A DNA stretch of 58,914 nt from an uncultured Opitutia bacterium (GCA_903839035.1 CAIMAQ010000076.1:1-58914), one strand, 5' to 3'. Shown: positions 9,041-17,741, counted from the first letter of the stretch. Numbers and translations are program-made. The notes: a model not told the origin generated them from the letters alone.

Positions 9041-9056
9041 ATGAAGTCAACTTCAT
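9041..9056. promoter_or_regulatory. Candidate operator in the sbtA/regulator divergent promoter
   Basis: A perfect inverted repeat, ATGAAGT-CA-ACTTCAT, lies in the 90-base spacer between two divergent start codons. An AT-rich stretch (TTATTTAGTTTTCTTG) follows immediately. Position and symmetry suit a dimeric winged-helix regulator such as the neighbouring 9103-9399 product, but binding is inferred only. Confidence 0.5.
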
Positions 9057-9102
9057 TATTTAGTTTTCTTGTCTCCACCCCTGATGCCGCCATCCTGCCG
9101 CC

Positions 9103-9399
9103 ATGGCCGCCCCCGCCCGCCCACACACCAGCTGGACCTTCCTGACCAACCACACCCACGTGCTGGTCTGTCTCGACCGCAATGCGGACATCACGCTGCG
9201 CGAGGTCGCCCAAAAGGTCGGCATCACCGAGCGGGCCGTGCATGCCATCGTGACCGCGCTCGAGGCCGAGGGCGTGCTGACGCGGACCCGGGAGGGCCAG
9301 CGCAACCGCTACCGCCTCAACCGCGGCTACCGCCTGCGCCACCCCTTGGAATCCCACCGCAAGATCGGCGACCTGCTGGACTTGGTCGGATCCGATTAA
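9103..9399 (+). CDS. Small winged-helix transcriptional regulator
   Basis: This 98-residue protein is almost entirely one winged helix-turn-helix. An N-terminal helix (WTFLTNHTHVLVCLDRNADI) is followed by the HTH LREVAQKVGITERAVHAIV, the recognition helix region TALEAEGVLTRTREGQ and a wing RNRYRLNRGY. The pattern is MarR/ArsR-like without an added ligand domain. Divergent placement beside the bicarbonate transporter, with a palindrome between them, suggests it controls that gene and itself. Its ligand is unknown. Confidence 0.8.
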   Translation: MAAPARPHTSWTFLTNHTHVLVCLDRNADITLREVAQKVGITERAVHAIVTALEAEGVLTRTREGQRNRYRLNRGYRLRHPLESHRKIGDLLDLVGSD

Positions 9400-9469
9400 G
9401 GCAGAGTCGGCCGATTTTTCCTAATATTCTAGGCCGGGCGGCGTTTGAAGGGGCAGAACCCTCCCTTCC

Positions 9470-11146
9470 ATGAAACGTATCCTCGCCTCCCTCGGCGTGC
9501 TCTGCACCGCCGTCCTCGTCTCCGCCGCGCCCGTGCCGGTGGACTCTGCCATCACCGCGGTCACGGTATACACCGACCGCGCCGTCGTCACCCGCACCGG
9601 CAGCGTCGAGCTGCCCGGCGGTATCACCGAACTCACGTTCGCCAACCTGCCCCAGGCCCTCAACGAGCACTCGCTCCAGGTCAGCGGCAAGGGCACCGCC
9701 CAGGCCCTCATCCTCGATGTGGCCTCCCGGCAGACCTACGTCGACTTCACGCCCAACGCCCGCGTGAAGGAACTCGAGGATCAGCTGCGCGCGCTGCAGA
9801 AGCAGATGCGCGGGCTCGATGACCGCCACGGCGTGCTCTCGGCCCAGAGCGTCATGCTCGACCGCATGGAAGCCGCCCTCTTCGCCCCGCCGACCAAGGA
9901 CGTGCCCCGGCCCGACCTGACGCAGTTCACCAATTCGCTCACGTATCTCTCCGAGCAGAAATCCCGCATCATCGCCGAGCACGCCACGCTCGATGAGCAA
10001 CGCGAGGATCTCACGAACAAGGTCAACACGACCCAAAACCAGCTCAACGAACTGCGCGGCGCCGGCGGCCGCGGCTACAAGACCGTCACCGTCCGTGTCT
10101 CCGCCCCGCAGACCGGCAGCCTCGCCGTCGCCCTCTCCTACACTGTCCCCGGCGCCAGCTGGGTGCCGAGCTACGACGCCCGCGTCCTCAGTTCCGAGCG
10201 CGCGGTCAACCTCGGCTACTTCGGCGTCGTCCGCCAGAGCACCGGCGAGGACTGGAAGGACGTCGCCCTTACGCTCTCCACCGCGCGCCCCGGCTTCGGC
10301 GGCGCCGCCCCCGCACTCTCGACGTGGAATCTCGATGTGCTCAGCGCACGCCAGTTCGCGCTCGCCGGTGCCATGCGCGAGGATATGGCCAACGAAAGAA
10401 TGAAGGCTGCCGCTCCGGCCGTCATGAACATGCAGTCGCTCACCAGCAACGCGCCCAGCGAAACGGGTGCCCTGTTCGACAAGAAGGAAAAGGACGCGGA
10501 ACTCGCCGTCGCCACCATCGAGGCCGGCGCGACCAGCGCTTCCTTCAAGATCGCCATCTCCGCCAGCGTCCCGAGCGACAACTCGCCGCAGAAGGTGCCG
10601 ATCACCAGCGCGCGCCTCAACGCCGCCCCCGAGTACCTCACCGTCCCGAAGCGCCTCACGACGGCCTTTCTCACTGCCAAGGTCATCAACACCTCCGAGT
10701 TTCCGCTCCTCTCCGGCGCCATGAACGTCTTCCTCGACGGCACCTTCGTCGCCACCAGCGGCCTGCGCACCGTCATGCCGGGCGAGAAGTTCGACCTCGC
10801 CCTCGGCGCCGACGAGGCCATCGCCGTGAAGTACAAGCGCGTGAACAAGTTCACCGAGGACACCGGCCTGACCAACTCCGGCAAGCGCATCACCTACGAG
10901 TACCTGCTCACCGTGCAGAACAACAAGCGCACCACCGAGCACGTCATTGTCGCCGACCAGGTCCCGCTCTCCCGCAACGAGAAGATCACCGTGAAGCTGC
11001 TCTCCCCCGACGCGAAGGAAGTGAAGCCCACCGACGAGGGCACGCTCAAGTGGAACCTCGACCTCAAGCCCGGCGAGAAGCGCGAGCTGACCGTGAAGTT
11101 CACCGTCGAATACGCCAACGATGTGAACGTGATCGGCTTGGAGTAA
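9470..11146 (+). CDS. DUF4139 (MuiA-type) family secreted protein
   Basis: This 558-residue protein has a signal peptide (MKRILASLGVLCTAVLVSAA) and the DUF4140-DUF4139 arrangement of the 'mucoidy inhibitor MuiA' family. The N-terminal beta segment AITAVTVYTDRAVVTRTGSV is followed by a coiled coil (roughly residues 100-200, ARVKELEDQLRALQKQMRG and later). The C-terminal beta-rich domain includes GASWVPSYDARVLS and LTNSGKRITYEYLLTVQNN. Family members are envelope proteins of unclear biochemistry; the name comes from a colony phenotype in one organism and should not be read as function. A strong hairpin terminator follows, so it is probably transcribed alone. Confidence 0.85.
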   Translation: MKRILASLGVLCTAVLVSAAPVPVDSAITAVTVYTDRAVVTRTGSVELPGGITELTFANLPQALNEHSLQVSGKGTAQALILDVASRQTYVDFTPNARVKELEDQLRALQKQMRGLDDRHGVLSAQSVMLDRMEAALFAPPTKDVPRPDLTQFTNSLTYLSEQKSRIIAEHATLDEQREDLTNKVNTTQNQLNELRGAGGRGYKTVTVRVSAPQTGSLAVALSYTVPGASWVPSYDARVLSSERAVNLGYFGVVRQSTGEDWKDVALTLSTARPGFGGAAPALSTWNLDVLSARQFALAGAMREDMANERMKAAAPAVMNMQSLTSNAPSETGALFDKKEKDAELAVATIEAGATSASFKIAISASVPSDNSPQKVPITSARLNAAPEYLTVPKRLTTAFLTAKVINTSEFPLLSGAMNVFLDGTFVATSGLRTVMPGEKFDLALGADEAIAVKYKRVNKFTEDTGLTNSGKRITYEYLLTVQNNKRTTEHVIVADQVPLSRNEKITVKLLSPDAKEVKPTDEGTLKWNLDLKPGEKRELTVKFTVEYANDVNVIGLE

Positions 11147-11167
11147 TCCCCGGCCTGACTCCCCTGC

Positions 11168-11197
11168 GCCGCGGCCCAACCGGGCCGCGGCTTTTTT
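11168..11197 (+). terminator. Intrinsic terminator after the DUF4139 gene
   Basis: GCCGCGGCCC and GGGCCGCGGC form a perfect 10-bp GC-rich stem with a 4-base loop, followed by a run of six T. It starts 22 bases after the stop codon. Confidence 0.9.
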
Positions 11198-11527
11198 ATG
11201 CCCTCAACCGCCAGAGGGCTCTTTCCGCGCGCCCGAAATCCGGTGACTCCTGACCGAGCCCCCCTCCTCCCAGAGTTCCCTCCTCCCACAAAATTTTCCC
11301 TGATCAAGTGAAGCCCGCTCCTCTTTTTCCCCATTTCTCCGTTTCCCCATTTCCCCCGTCGGTCCGGCCTCCTGTCGTTTTCACTTAATAAGTGAAAACG
11401 ACTTTTGCCCGGGCAATTACTCCGGCGAACGCGGCTTCCATCCGCGCGAAAACCACGGCGCCCCTCCCGAACGCCGTGGTTCCAGCTACCACTCCGCCAT
11501 CTCCAACGATGGCTCGTATTGGAATTC
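11198..11527. other. Convergent spacer with pyrimidine-rich tract and palindrome
   Basis: This 330-base spacer holds no recognisable gene. From about 11255 to 11365 it is strongly pyrimidine-rich (CTCCTCCC, CTTTTTCCCC, TTTCCCC units), resembling one unpaired arm of the purine/pyrimidine inverted repeats seen elsewhere in the window. The 29-bp palindrome at 11374 is its only clear structured element. Confidence 0.5.
11374..11402. repeat. 29-bp palindrome, copy 1
   Basis: Two 14-base arms, GTCGTTTTCACTTA and its exact complement, surround a single A. This copy is perfect. It lies between two convergent genes. Four other copies occur at 27741, 28182, 42141 and 48929. Confidence 0.9.
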
Positions 11528-12184
11528 TCAGTAGTGGTAGTTCACGCCCAGCGTCAGGCCTGTGCCGTCCTTGGCATGGCGGACCGCCGCGTACTGCACG
11601 CCGGCCGTCACGCTCCAGTCCCGGGTCAGCCGATAGGCGGTCTTCACGCCGAAATTGACCTCACTCCAGTTGAAACTGGTCGCCCGCACGAAGTTCACGT
11701 ACGGCGTCAAGACGAGTGCCGGCGCCACCTGGAACTCGACGCCGGTGCCCAGGGTGTAGGCGAACGAGTGGTCCGACGCGCCGTGGCCATCGCGCCATTC
11801 CCAGCCCGCGCGGGCCTGGACATAGGGCTTGCCCCAGTCGAGCGCGGTGAAGGCGGTGACGCCGCCGCTGATTCCCTGCTGCGTCAGCCGCCGCACGGAG
11901 TCGTCGGCCCGCTTCCAGCCGTAGGCGAGGTTGAAGTCCAATCCCACCGCGAGCGGTTGATTGACATCGAACGTGAAGCCGCGCCACTCGCTCGGCGACG
12001 CGCCCGACACGTGATCGGAGGTGAAGGCCACGCCGCTGTAGCCGGAGCCCAGGAGGCTCCAGCTGTGGGCCTCGGGGGCCGGCGTGGCGGTGGGCGTCGC
12101 GTCCTGCGCCCGGGCCGGGCACGCGAAGCCGAGGGTGGCCGCGGCGGCCAGCAGAGTGATGCCAAGTTTGGTTTTCTGTTTCAT
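11528..12184 (-). CDS. Outer-membrane beta-barrel protein
   Basis: This 218-residue protein has a signal peptide ending in PARAQDA and a mature part made of alternating amphipathic strands (SWSLLGSGYSGVAFTSD, GLDFNLAYGWKR, YVQARAGWEWRDG, DWSVTAGVQYAAVRHA). It ends in the aromatic residue tyrosine (GVNYHY), as outer-membrane barrels normally do for Bam recognition. The length suits an 8- to 10-stranded barrel. Substrate or function cannot be inferred. It is divergent from the peroxiredoxin gene across a 185-base spacer that must contain both promoters. Confidence 0.8.
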   Translation of the reverse strand: MKQKTKLGITLLAAAATLGFACPARAQDATPTATPAPEAHSWSLLGSGYSGVAFTSDHVSGASPSEWRGFTFDVNQPLAVGLDFNLAYGWKRADDSVRRLTQQGISGGVTAFTALDWGKPYVQARAGWEWRDGHGASDHSFAYTLGTGVEFQVAPALVLTPYVNFVRATSFNWSEVNFGVKTAYRLTRDWSVTAGVQYAAVRHAKDGTGLTLGVNYHY

Positions 12185-12369
12185 GATAGGATCCTTTGGT
12201 TGTTACCCGCCGTGAGCTGGACCAGGGCGATTGCGCGGTGTGACGCCCGTTCGCGCGAATGGGCCCGGGATTTAATTTTCTAAAAAAACCCGCCCCCCGG
12301 AACTTTTTGGCGGGATTGTTCCATACCCGGCACTTGCGAAAATCCCGCTACCCGCTATCTTTGGGCAGT

Positions 12370-12885
12370 ATGAAACTCCGCCCCCTCCTCGTGATTACCT
12401 CCTTCCTCGCCATGTTCTCTTTCACCCGCGCCGAGCCCCTCAAGGTCGGTGATTCCGCCCCCGCCGTCTCCGGCGTTACCGAAACCGGCGCCAAACTCGC
12501 GTTCGCCGACGTCTACGCCAAGCAGCCCTACACCCTCGTGTATTTCTACCCGAAGGCCGACTCCCCCGGCTGCACCGCCCAGGGCTGCTCGCTCCGCGAC
12601 GGCTATGAGGCGCTCACCCAAAAGGGCGTGGCCGTCATCGGCGTGAGCCATGACGACGTGGACGCCCAGAAGGCCTTCAAGGACAAGTACCACCTGCCCT
12701 TCACCCTCATCGCCGATCACGACGGTGCGGTCATCTCCGCCTTCGGCGTTCCCACCTATCCGGTCGTCGGCTTCGCCCACCGCCAAGCCTACCTCATCAA
12801 GAGCGGGAAAATCATCTACACGGACTACCGGGGCACGACCAGCACACAGGCCGAGGCCATCCTGGAAGTCATCGCCGCGCAGTAA
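12370..12885 (+). CDS. Secreted peroxiredoxin, BCP/PrxQ type
   Basis: This 171-residue thiol peroxidase has a signal peptide (LLVITSFLAMFSFTRAEP), so it should act in the periplasm. The peroxidatic and resolving cysteines are C68 and C73 (SPGCTAQGCSLRD), the five-residue spacing of the atypical PrxQ/BCP group. The conserved arginine region, however, is replaced around VPTYPVVGFAHRQAYLI. I chose the ATG at 12370 because it begins the signal peptide. A terminator hairpin follows the stop. Confidence 0.9.
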   Translation: MKLRPLLVITSFLAMFSFTRAEPLKVGDSAPAVSGVTETGAKLAFADVYAKQPYTLVYFYPKADSPGCTAQGCSLRDGYEALTQKGVAVIGVSHDDVDAQKAFKDKYHLPFTLIADHDGAVISAFGVPTYPVVGFAHRQAYLIKSGKIIYTDYRGTTSTQAEAILEVIAAQ

Positions 12886-12908
12886 TCCTGGCTCTCATTC
12901 GTTTTGTC

Positions 12909-12937
12909 AGGCGGGGGCATCGCACCCCGCCTTTTTT
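12909..12937 (+). terminator. Intrinsic terminator after the peroxiredoxin gene
   Basis: AGGCGGGG pairs with CCCCGCCT across an 8-base loop and is followed by six T. It begins 23 bases after the stop codon. Confidence 0.88.
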
Positions 12938-12970
12938 GTGCGCCGACAAAACCAAGTTCCCCGTGATCCA

Positions 12971-12991
12971 GTGTAACCCATTGGGTTACAC
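12971..12991. repeat. 21-bp perfect palindrome
   Basis: GTGTAACCCA and TGGGTTACAC flank a central T. It sits in the convergent spacer between the peroxiredoxin gene and the kinase-fold gene, directly after the terminator. A related but imperfect arrangement of GTGTT/AACAC words occurs at about 17696-17720 in another convergent spacer. It may be a minus-strand terminator stem or a protein-binding site. Confidence 0.6.
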
Positions 12992-13047
12992 TTCCTCCGG
13001 GAAACAGCTGCGCGCGCGGACGAGTGGGGGTTCGCGCCGGGCGATTT

Positions 13048-13980
13048 TTATAGTTCCTCGTCCCGCGCCCCCGGGAGAACGGAAGCCGTCGGGTCGAGCC
13101 GCACGCGCTTCAGCCAGTCGGCCATCAGGGACTGGCTCGCCGCCACCGGCGCGGGCCAGGGTGCCGCCACGAGGTCAATGACCCGCAGCGCCCCGTCCTC
13201 ACACCGCACAAAATTTCGCGCATGCAAATCCGCCACCAGCCACGCCTCCTCGCCGTGTAACAGCAGCCGGGGATGGTCGCGGTTCGCCCGCAGGAAGCGC
13301 GAGGGAATCTCGATCAGCCCCGCCGGCAGCACGCCGGACACATCGTCCCCTTGCGGCAGCGGCTGGCCGAGCGTCTGCTTTGCCACGACAATGCCCTCGG
13401 GCGTCACCGCCACCACCTCGGTCGCCATCCCGCCGAGCGCGTGGATGAGCAATAGTTTCTCCAGCAGCCCGCGATAGTCGCCCAGCCGCGCCTCCGCCAG
13501 CAGCGCGCCTTCGTCCCCAGGCTGAAACCCAAACACGCTGCCGATCCGCTTCTCCTCACGCGGCAGGTAGAATTTATAGACCGAACCGTCCGTTTCCGCC
13601 GCAAAGGCCCACGCCTCCACCCCGCCGCCGATCCGGCGCAGCCGGGCATTCGCCTCTTCCAGGGGATTTTCCGCCGCGGCGAGAAATCCAAAATCATCCA
13701 GCGTCCGCAGCGGCAGCAGCGCGCGCCACGCCCGGATCACGTCACCCAGCGCCGCCCATTCCGGGCCGGCGGCCTCGAGCAGGCTTACTTCGTCTTCCGC
13801 GAGGACGACGAGATCGCGGTCCGAATCTGCGCGGAGACCGCATTCGGCTGCCGCCGCGCCGAGGCGAGCGAGCGCTTCCAGTCGTCGCTCGTGATCGTGT
13901 TGAAGAGCGGCGCGGTCGTCCGCGCCCGGGAGGGTGCGGCCGCGGATGCGGGTGGGTTGTCCGGTGAAGGCATCTTGCAT
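13048..13980 (-). CDS. Kinase-fold protein resembling the polyvalent-protein kinase domain
   Basis: This 310-residue protein has no signal or membrane segment. The second half resembles the small protein-kinase domain described from polyvalent proteins (pPKc-like). It has a lysine-bearing strand TDGSVYKFYLPREEKR, a helix KLLLIHALGGMATEVVAVT, a strand EGIVVAKQTLGQPL, the catalytic-loop-like VADLHARNFVRCEDG and a metal-site-like LRVIDLVAAPWP. The last aspartate stands where DFG-type Asp is expected. The first half (about 100 residues, charged and alanine-rich) is unassigned. The substrate is unknown, and the assignment is by motif memory only. Confidence 0.55.
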   Translation of the reverse strand: MQDAFTGQPTRIRGRTLPGADDRAALQHDHERRLEALARLGAAAAECGLRADSDRDLVVLAEDEVSLLEAAGPEWAALGDVIRAWRALLPLRTLDDFGFLAAAENPLEEANARLRRIGGGVEAWAFAAETDGSVYKFYLPREEKRIGSVFGFQPGDEGALLAEARLGDYRGLLEKLLLIHALGGMATEVVAVTPEGIVVAKQTLGQPLPQGDDVSGVLPAGLIEIPSRFLRANRDHPRLLLHGEEAWLVADLHARNFVRCEDGALRVIDLVAAPWPAPVAASQSLMADWLKRVRLDPTASVLPGARDEEL

Positions 13981-14077
13981 GAGTCCGCCATGGGCGAAAC
14001 GTCGGTGGCGGCGGACTCAAACGCAACGCCGGTTTGCCGACAAGTTATTCGCACACGAAACGCGGACCGTAATAAAC

Positions 14078-14165
14078 CTTAAGCGCGGAAGCGCGGAGGA
14101 GCGGAAATACCAGAAATCGATCCGGCTCCCTGAATTTTCCGCTCCTCCGCGTCTCCGCGATAAAG
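14078..14165. repeat. Imperfect inverted repeat of GCGGAGGAGCGGAAA type
   Basis: The left arm (about 14078-14109) has units AAGCGCGGAAGCGCGGAGGA. The right arm (about 14137-14165) is its near complement, TTTTCCGCTCCTCCGCG onward. A 27-base loop separates them. It ends directly at the stop of the CNNM-type gene, so on the minus strand it could act as a terminator stem. It belongs with the purine-rich inverted repeats at 18599, 32901 and 38616. Confidence 0.7.
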
Positions 14166-14167
14166 TC

Positions 14168-15505
14168 TTAGGCCGAGGCCTGCTCCGCGGTCGCGGCGGC
14201 CGGCGGCGCCTTCGCCACCAGCACCTTGTCCACCCGGCGGCGGTCCATGTCCACGACCTCAAAGCGCCAGCCCGACCAGTCAAAATGATCGCCCGCCGCC
14301 GGGATGCGGCCGAAATGCGTAACCACAAAACCGCCCAGCGTCTGGAACTCCGCTTCATCCTCGTGCGGCAGCTCGACCGTCAGGCCCAGCAGCGTCTTCA
14401 GCTCGCTCGTCGCGAGCGTGGCGTCGATCAGCCAAGAGCCGTCGTCCCGCTTCTTCGCCTCGGGCTGGTTGCGCTGGCCCGGGCTTGGCAGGTCGCCGAC
14501 GATCGCCTCGAGCACGTCAATCAGCGTCACCAGGCCCTGCACCGCGCCGAACTCATCCGTGATGATCGCGATGTGCTTGCCAGACTTCTTGAACGACTCG
14601 AGCAGCTGGATCGCCGTCAGCTTGTCCGACACGATCAGCGGCGGCAGCAGCAGGTTCTTGAGCGTCGTCGGCAGCCCGATCGCCGAGTGCGCCCAGAGCG
14701 CCTTCACCGGCACCATGCCGACGATCTGGTCGCGGTTGTTCTGGTAGACGGGAAAATACGAGTGGCCGCTGGTGACGATCTTGCGCCAGTTGGTCTCCTC
14801 GGGGTCGTCGAGATTCAGAAAAACGATTTTCGGCCGCGGCGTCATCAGCGCCGTTACCGGCAGCTGGTCCAGCGCGAGCACCCCCTCGACCATCTGCTGT
14901 TCCGCGCGTTGAAACACGCCGGCGTGCAGGCCCTGCTCGATCAGTGCCCGCACCTCGTCGTCCCCCACGGTTTCCGATGCCGGCCGCGCGCGCAGCCGGA
15001 TCAGCCGCGTCATGCCATCCGTCGCCAGCTCCAGCAGCCGCAGGAACGGCGCCGCCAGCCAGGCCAGCCCGCGCATCGAACCCGCGAGCAGCGCGGCGAC
15101 CTTTTCGGGATGTGCGCGGCCGATGCGCTTCGGCACGAGTTCGCCAAACAGCAGCATGAACGCCGACAGCCCCACCGTGATGATCATAAAGGACAGCGCC
15201 CCGGCATACGGCGCCAGCACTTCCACCCGCGCCAGCTGCGTCGTGAGCTGCCCGGCTAGCTTGGCCCCGCCCAGCACACCGGCGATCATGCCGGAAAGCG
15301 TCAGCCAGAACTGCACCAGCGCCAGAAAGCGCGTCGGATGCTCCGCGAGCTCCAGCGCCTTGGCCGCCCCGGTATCGTTTTTCGCCGCCAACTCCCGCAA
15401 CCGGGCTTTGCGCGCCGACACGACCGCCGTCTCCGCCATGGCGAGGAGGCCGTTGGCGAGCACAAGGAGACAGACGATCAAAATTTCAACCGGCAGACTG
15501 AGCAT
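14168..15505 (-). CDS. CNNM/CorC-HlyC family membrane protein (DUF21-CBS-CorC_HlyC)
   Basis: This 445-residue integral membrane protein has the full family layout. A DUF21 domain with four hydrophobic segments (ILIVCLLVLANGLLAMAETA, LALVQFWLTLSGMIAGVLGG, LSFMIITVGLSAFMLLFGEL, LAGSMRGLAWLAAPFLRLLE) comes first. A CBS pair follows (VTALMTPRPKIVFLNLDDPE; HIAIITDEFGAVQGLVTLID), then a C-terminal CorC_HlyC domain (ELPHEDEAEFQTLGGFVVTH). Characterised relatives export or sense Mg2+ or Co2+; the 'hemolysin' label is historical. It is monocistronic and divergent from the aldolase gene. Confidence 0.93.
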   Translation of the reverse strand: MLSLPVEILIVCLLVLANGLLAMAETAVVSARKARLRELAAKNDTGAAKALELAEHPTRFLALVQFWLTLSGMIAGVLGGAKLAGQLTTQLARVEVLAPYAGALSFMIITVGLSAFMLLFGELVPKRIGRAHPEKVAALLAGSMRGLAWLAAPFLRLLELATDGMTRLIRLRARPASETVGDDEVRALIEQGLHAGVFQRAEQQMVEGVLALDQLPVTALMTPRPKIVFLNLDDPEETNWRKIVTSGHSYFPVYQNNRDQIVGMVPVKALWAHSAIGLPTTLKNLLLPPLIVSDKLTAIQLLESFKKSGKHIAIITDEFGAVQGLVTLIDVLEAIVGDLPSPGQRNQPEAKKRDDGSWLIDATLATSELKTLLGLTVELPHEDEAEFQTLGGFVVTHFGRIPAAGDHFDWSGWRFEVVDMDRRRVDKVLVAKAPPAAATAEQASA

Positions 15506-15653
15506 AGGCGGACCGGTAGGCTGTTCAGACCGGCCTAGGACGCAAATCCTTTACAGAACCTATTATCCAACAGTTACTTCCTGATTGGCTAAGTCTGAGC
15601 AACTTCTGGGCTTGAACCCGCCCCCGTGCGCCCGTCCTGATAGCCTTCCCGCC

Positions 15654-16484
15654 GTGAAAACCGCCCGCCTCAACCGCCTTTTCAACCCCAAGACCGGCCG
15701 CTGCTTCGACGTCGCCATCGACCACGGCTTTTTCAACGAGGGCTCCTTCCTCGCCGGCATCGAAAACCTGCCGCGCGCCATCGCGATCCTCGCCGCCGCC
15801 GCCCCCGACGCCATCCAGCTGACCGTCGGCCAGGCCCCCCACCTCCAAAAACTGCCCCAGCGCCCCAAGCCCGCCCTCGTCCTCCGCACCGACGTCGCCA
15901 ACGTCTACGGCACCCAACTGCCGCGCGCGTTGTTTTCCCGCGTGATCGAGGACGCCGTGCTGCAGGCTGTCCGCCTCGACGCCTCCTGCGTGGTCGTGAA
16001 CCTATTCCGCATCCCCGAGCAGCCCGAGGTCGCCGACCAGTGCATCCAGAACATCCTCAAGCTGAAGCCGGCCTGTGACCACTACGGCATGCCGCTCATG
16101 ATCGAGCCCCTCGTCTTCCAGCCCAACGCCAAGGCCGGCGGCTACATGGTGGATGGCGACCCCACCAAGATCATCCCGCTCGTCCGTCAGGCCGTGGAAC
16201 TCGGCGCCGACATCATCAAGGCCGACCCGACCGACGACGTCTCGATCTACCACAAGGTGATCGAAACCGCCGGTGGCATCCCGGTTCTCGTCCGCGGCGG
16301 CAGCAAGGCCCCCGAGGCCGAAATCCTCGCCCGCACCGCCGCCCTGATCGCCCAAGGCGCCTCCGGCATCGTCTACGGCCGCAACATCATCCAGCACCCC
16401 AAGCCAGCCGCCATCACGCGCGCGCTCATGGCCGTCGTCCACGACGGCGTCTCCCCGTCCGAGGCGCTCAAATTCTTGGTTTAA
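15654..16484 (+). CDS. DhnA-type class I aldolase (LsrF/FbaB family)
   Basis: This 276-residue TIM-barrel aldolase starts at a GTG (15654); the longer reading from a TTG adds 23 unconserved residues. Family features are FDVAIDHGFFNEGS near the N-terminus, MIEPLVFQPN, the Schiff-base lysine region LGADIIKADPTDD, and the C-terminal phosphate-binding glycines PVLVRGGSKAPEAEIL and GASGIVYGRNIIQHPKP. Relatives act on fructose 1,6-bisphosphate, sulfofructose phosphate or autoinducer-2 phosphate, so the substrate is not fixed. The Gfo/Idh gene 76 bases downstream on the same strand suggests a joint sugar pathway. Confidence 0.88.
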   Translation: MKTARLNRLFNPKTGRCFDVAIDHGFFNEGSFLAGIENLPRAIAILAAAAPDAIQLTVGQAPHLQKLPQRPKPALVLRTDVANVYGTQLPRALFSRVIEDAVLQAVRLDASCVVVNLFRIPEQPEVADQCIQNILKLKPACDHYGMPLMIEPLVFQPNAKAGGYMVDGDPTKIIPLVRQAVELGADIIKADPTDDVSIYHKVIETAGGIPVLVRGGSKAPEAEILARTAALIAQGASGIVYGRNIIQHPKPAAITRALMAVVHDGVSPSEALKFLV

Positions 16485-16560
16485 GTTGGAGCCAACCGAT
16501 TTGGAGGATTGTCAGGGATCATGACCTTAGCCTCCGCCCATCGCCCATCATCTATCACCC

Positions 16561-17682
16561 ATGACCCCAGTCAGAATCGGCATCATCGGCGGCGGCCTCA
16601 TGGGTCGCGAAGCCGCCAGCGCGCTCGCCCGCTGGTTCGCACTCGTGGATTTTCCGGTGAAGGCCGAGCTCGTCGCCGTCTGCGACCTCCAGCCCGGCCT
16701 GCTCGACTGGTTCCGCCAGGTGCCCACGGTCAAGACCCTCGTCACCAGTCACCGCGAGCTGCTCGCGCGCGATGACATCGACATCGTCTACGCCGCCGTC
16801 CCGCACCACCTGCACGAGGAAATCTACCTCGACGTCCTCCGCGCCGGGAAGGACCTCTTCGCCGAGAAACCCTTCGGCATCGATCTCGCCGCCGCCCGCC
16901 GCATCCGCGATGAAGCCAAGAAACTCGGCCGCTTCGTCCGCGTGTCGTCGGAGTTTCCCTTCCTCCCCGGCGTCCAGCGGGCCTGGTCGCTCGCCGCCAG
17001 CGGATCGCTCGGCCGCATCCTCGAGGCCCGCTGTGCCTTCCTGCACTCGAGCGACCTCGACCCGACCAAACCCATCAACTGGAAACGGCAGACGAAGTTC
17101 TGCGGCGAAATCGGCGTGATGGGCGACCTCGGCCTGCATGTCGCCCACGTCCCGCTGCGCCTCGGCTGGAAGCCCACCAGCGTCTACGCCCAGCTGCAAA
17201 AAATCTACCCAACGCGCCCCGACGGCAAGGGCGGCACCGCGGCCTGCGACACCTGGGACAACGCCAGCCTCCACTGCAGCGCCCCCATCGCCGGCCACGC
17301 CACGCCGCTCACGCTCGAGATGAAGCGCCTCGCGCCGACCGAGACCAACACCTGGATCTTCGAGGTCCTCGGCACCGACCGCGGTGTGCGTTATTCGACG
17401 AAGGAGCCCAAGACCTTCTGGTCCTTCCGCCGCGATAAGGAGCAATGGTGGGAAAAGACCGACCTCGGTTTCGGCACGCCCTTCAAGACGATCACGGGAG
17501 GCATCTTCGAACCCGGCTTCCCCGACATCCTCCAACAGATGTGGGCCGCCTACCTCGCCGAACGCGCCGGCGCCCTCGGCGATAAATTCGGCTGCGCCAC
17601 CCCGGACGAAGCCGTCGCCCACCACGAAATCTGGGCCGCCGCCCTCGCCTCGCACAGCGGGCAGAAGGTCGTGGCACTTTAG
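16561..17682 (+). CDS. Gfo/Idh/MocA family oxidoreductase
   Basis: This 373-residue NAD(P)-dependent dehydrogenase has an N-terminal Rossmann motif (IGIIGGGLMGREAASALARW) and the family signature with the catalytic lysine EKP in GKDLFAEKPFGIDLA. A C-terminal substrate domain holds the histidine segment VMGDLGLHVAHVPLRLGWKP. Members oxidise or reduce hydroxyls of sugars, inositols and sugar acids; the exact substrate is unknown. It follows the aldolase gene and converges with the deacetylase gene. Confidence 0.92.
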   Translation: MTPVRIGIIGGGLMGREAASALARWFALVDFPVKAELVAVCDLQPGLLDWFRQVPTVKTLVTSHRELLARDDIDIVYAAVPHHLHEEIYLDVLRAGKDLFAEKPFGIDLAAARRIRDEAKKLGRFVRVSSEFPFLPGVQRAWSLAASGSLGRILEARCAFLHSSDLDPTKPINWKRQTKFCGEIGVMGDLGLHVAHVPLRLGWKPTSVYAQLQKIYPTRPDGKGGTAACDTWDNASLHCSAPIAGHATPLTLEMKRLAPTETNTWIFEVLGTDRGVRYSTKEPKTFWSFRRDKEQWWEKTDLGFGTPFKTITGGIFEPGFPDILQQMWAAYLAERAGALGDKFGCATPDEAVAHHEIWAAALASHSGQKVVAL

Positions 17683-17741
17683 CGTGTAGGCCCGGTGTTC
17701 ACGCGTAACACGTAACACCTAAAACCTAACCCGACCAAAGT

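Noticed and set aside
14168-15505. Hemolysin label for the CorC/HlyC-type protein
   Set aside because: The domain layout is that of CNNM/CorC ion transporters; the hemolysin name is historical.
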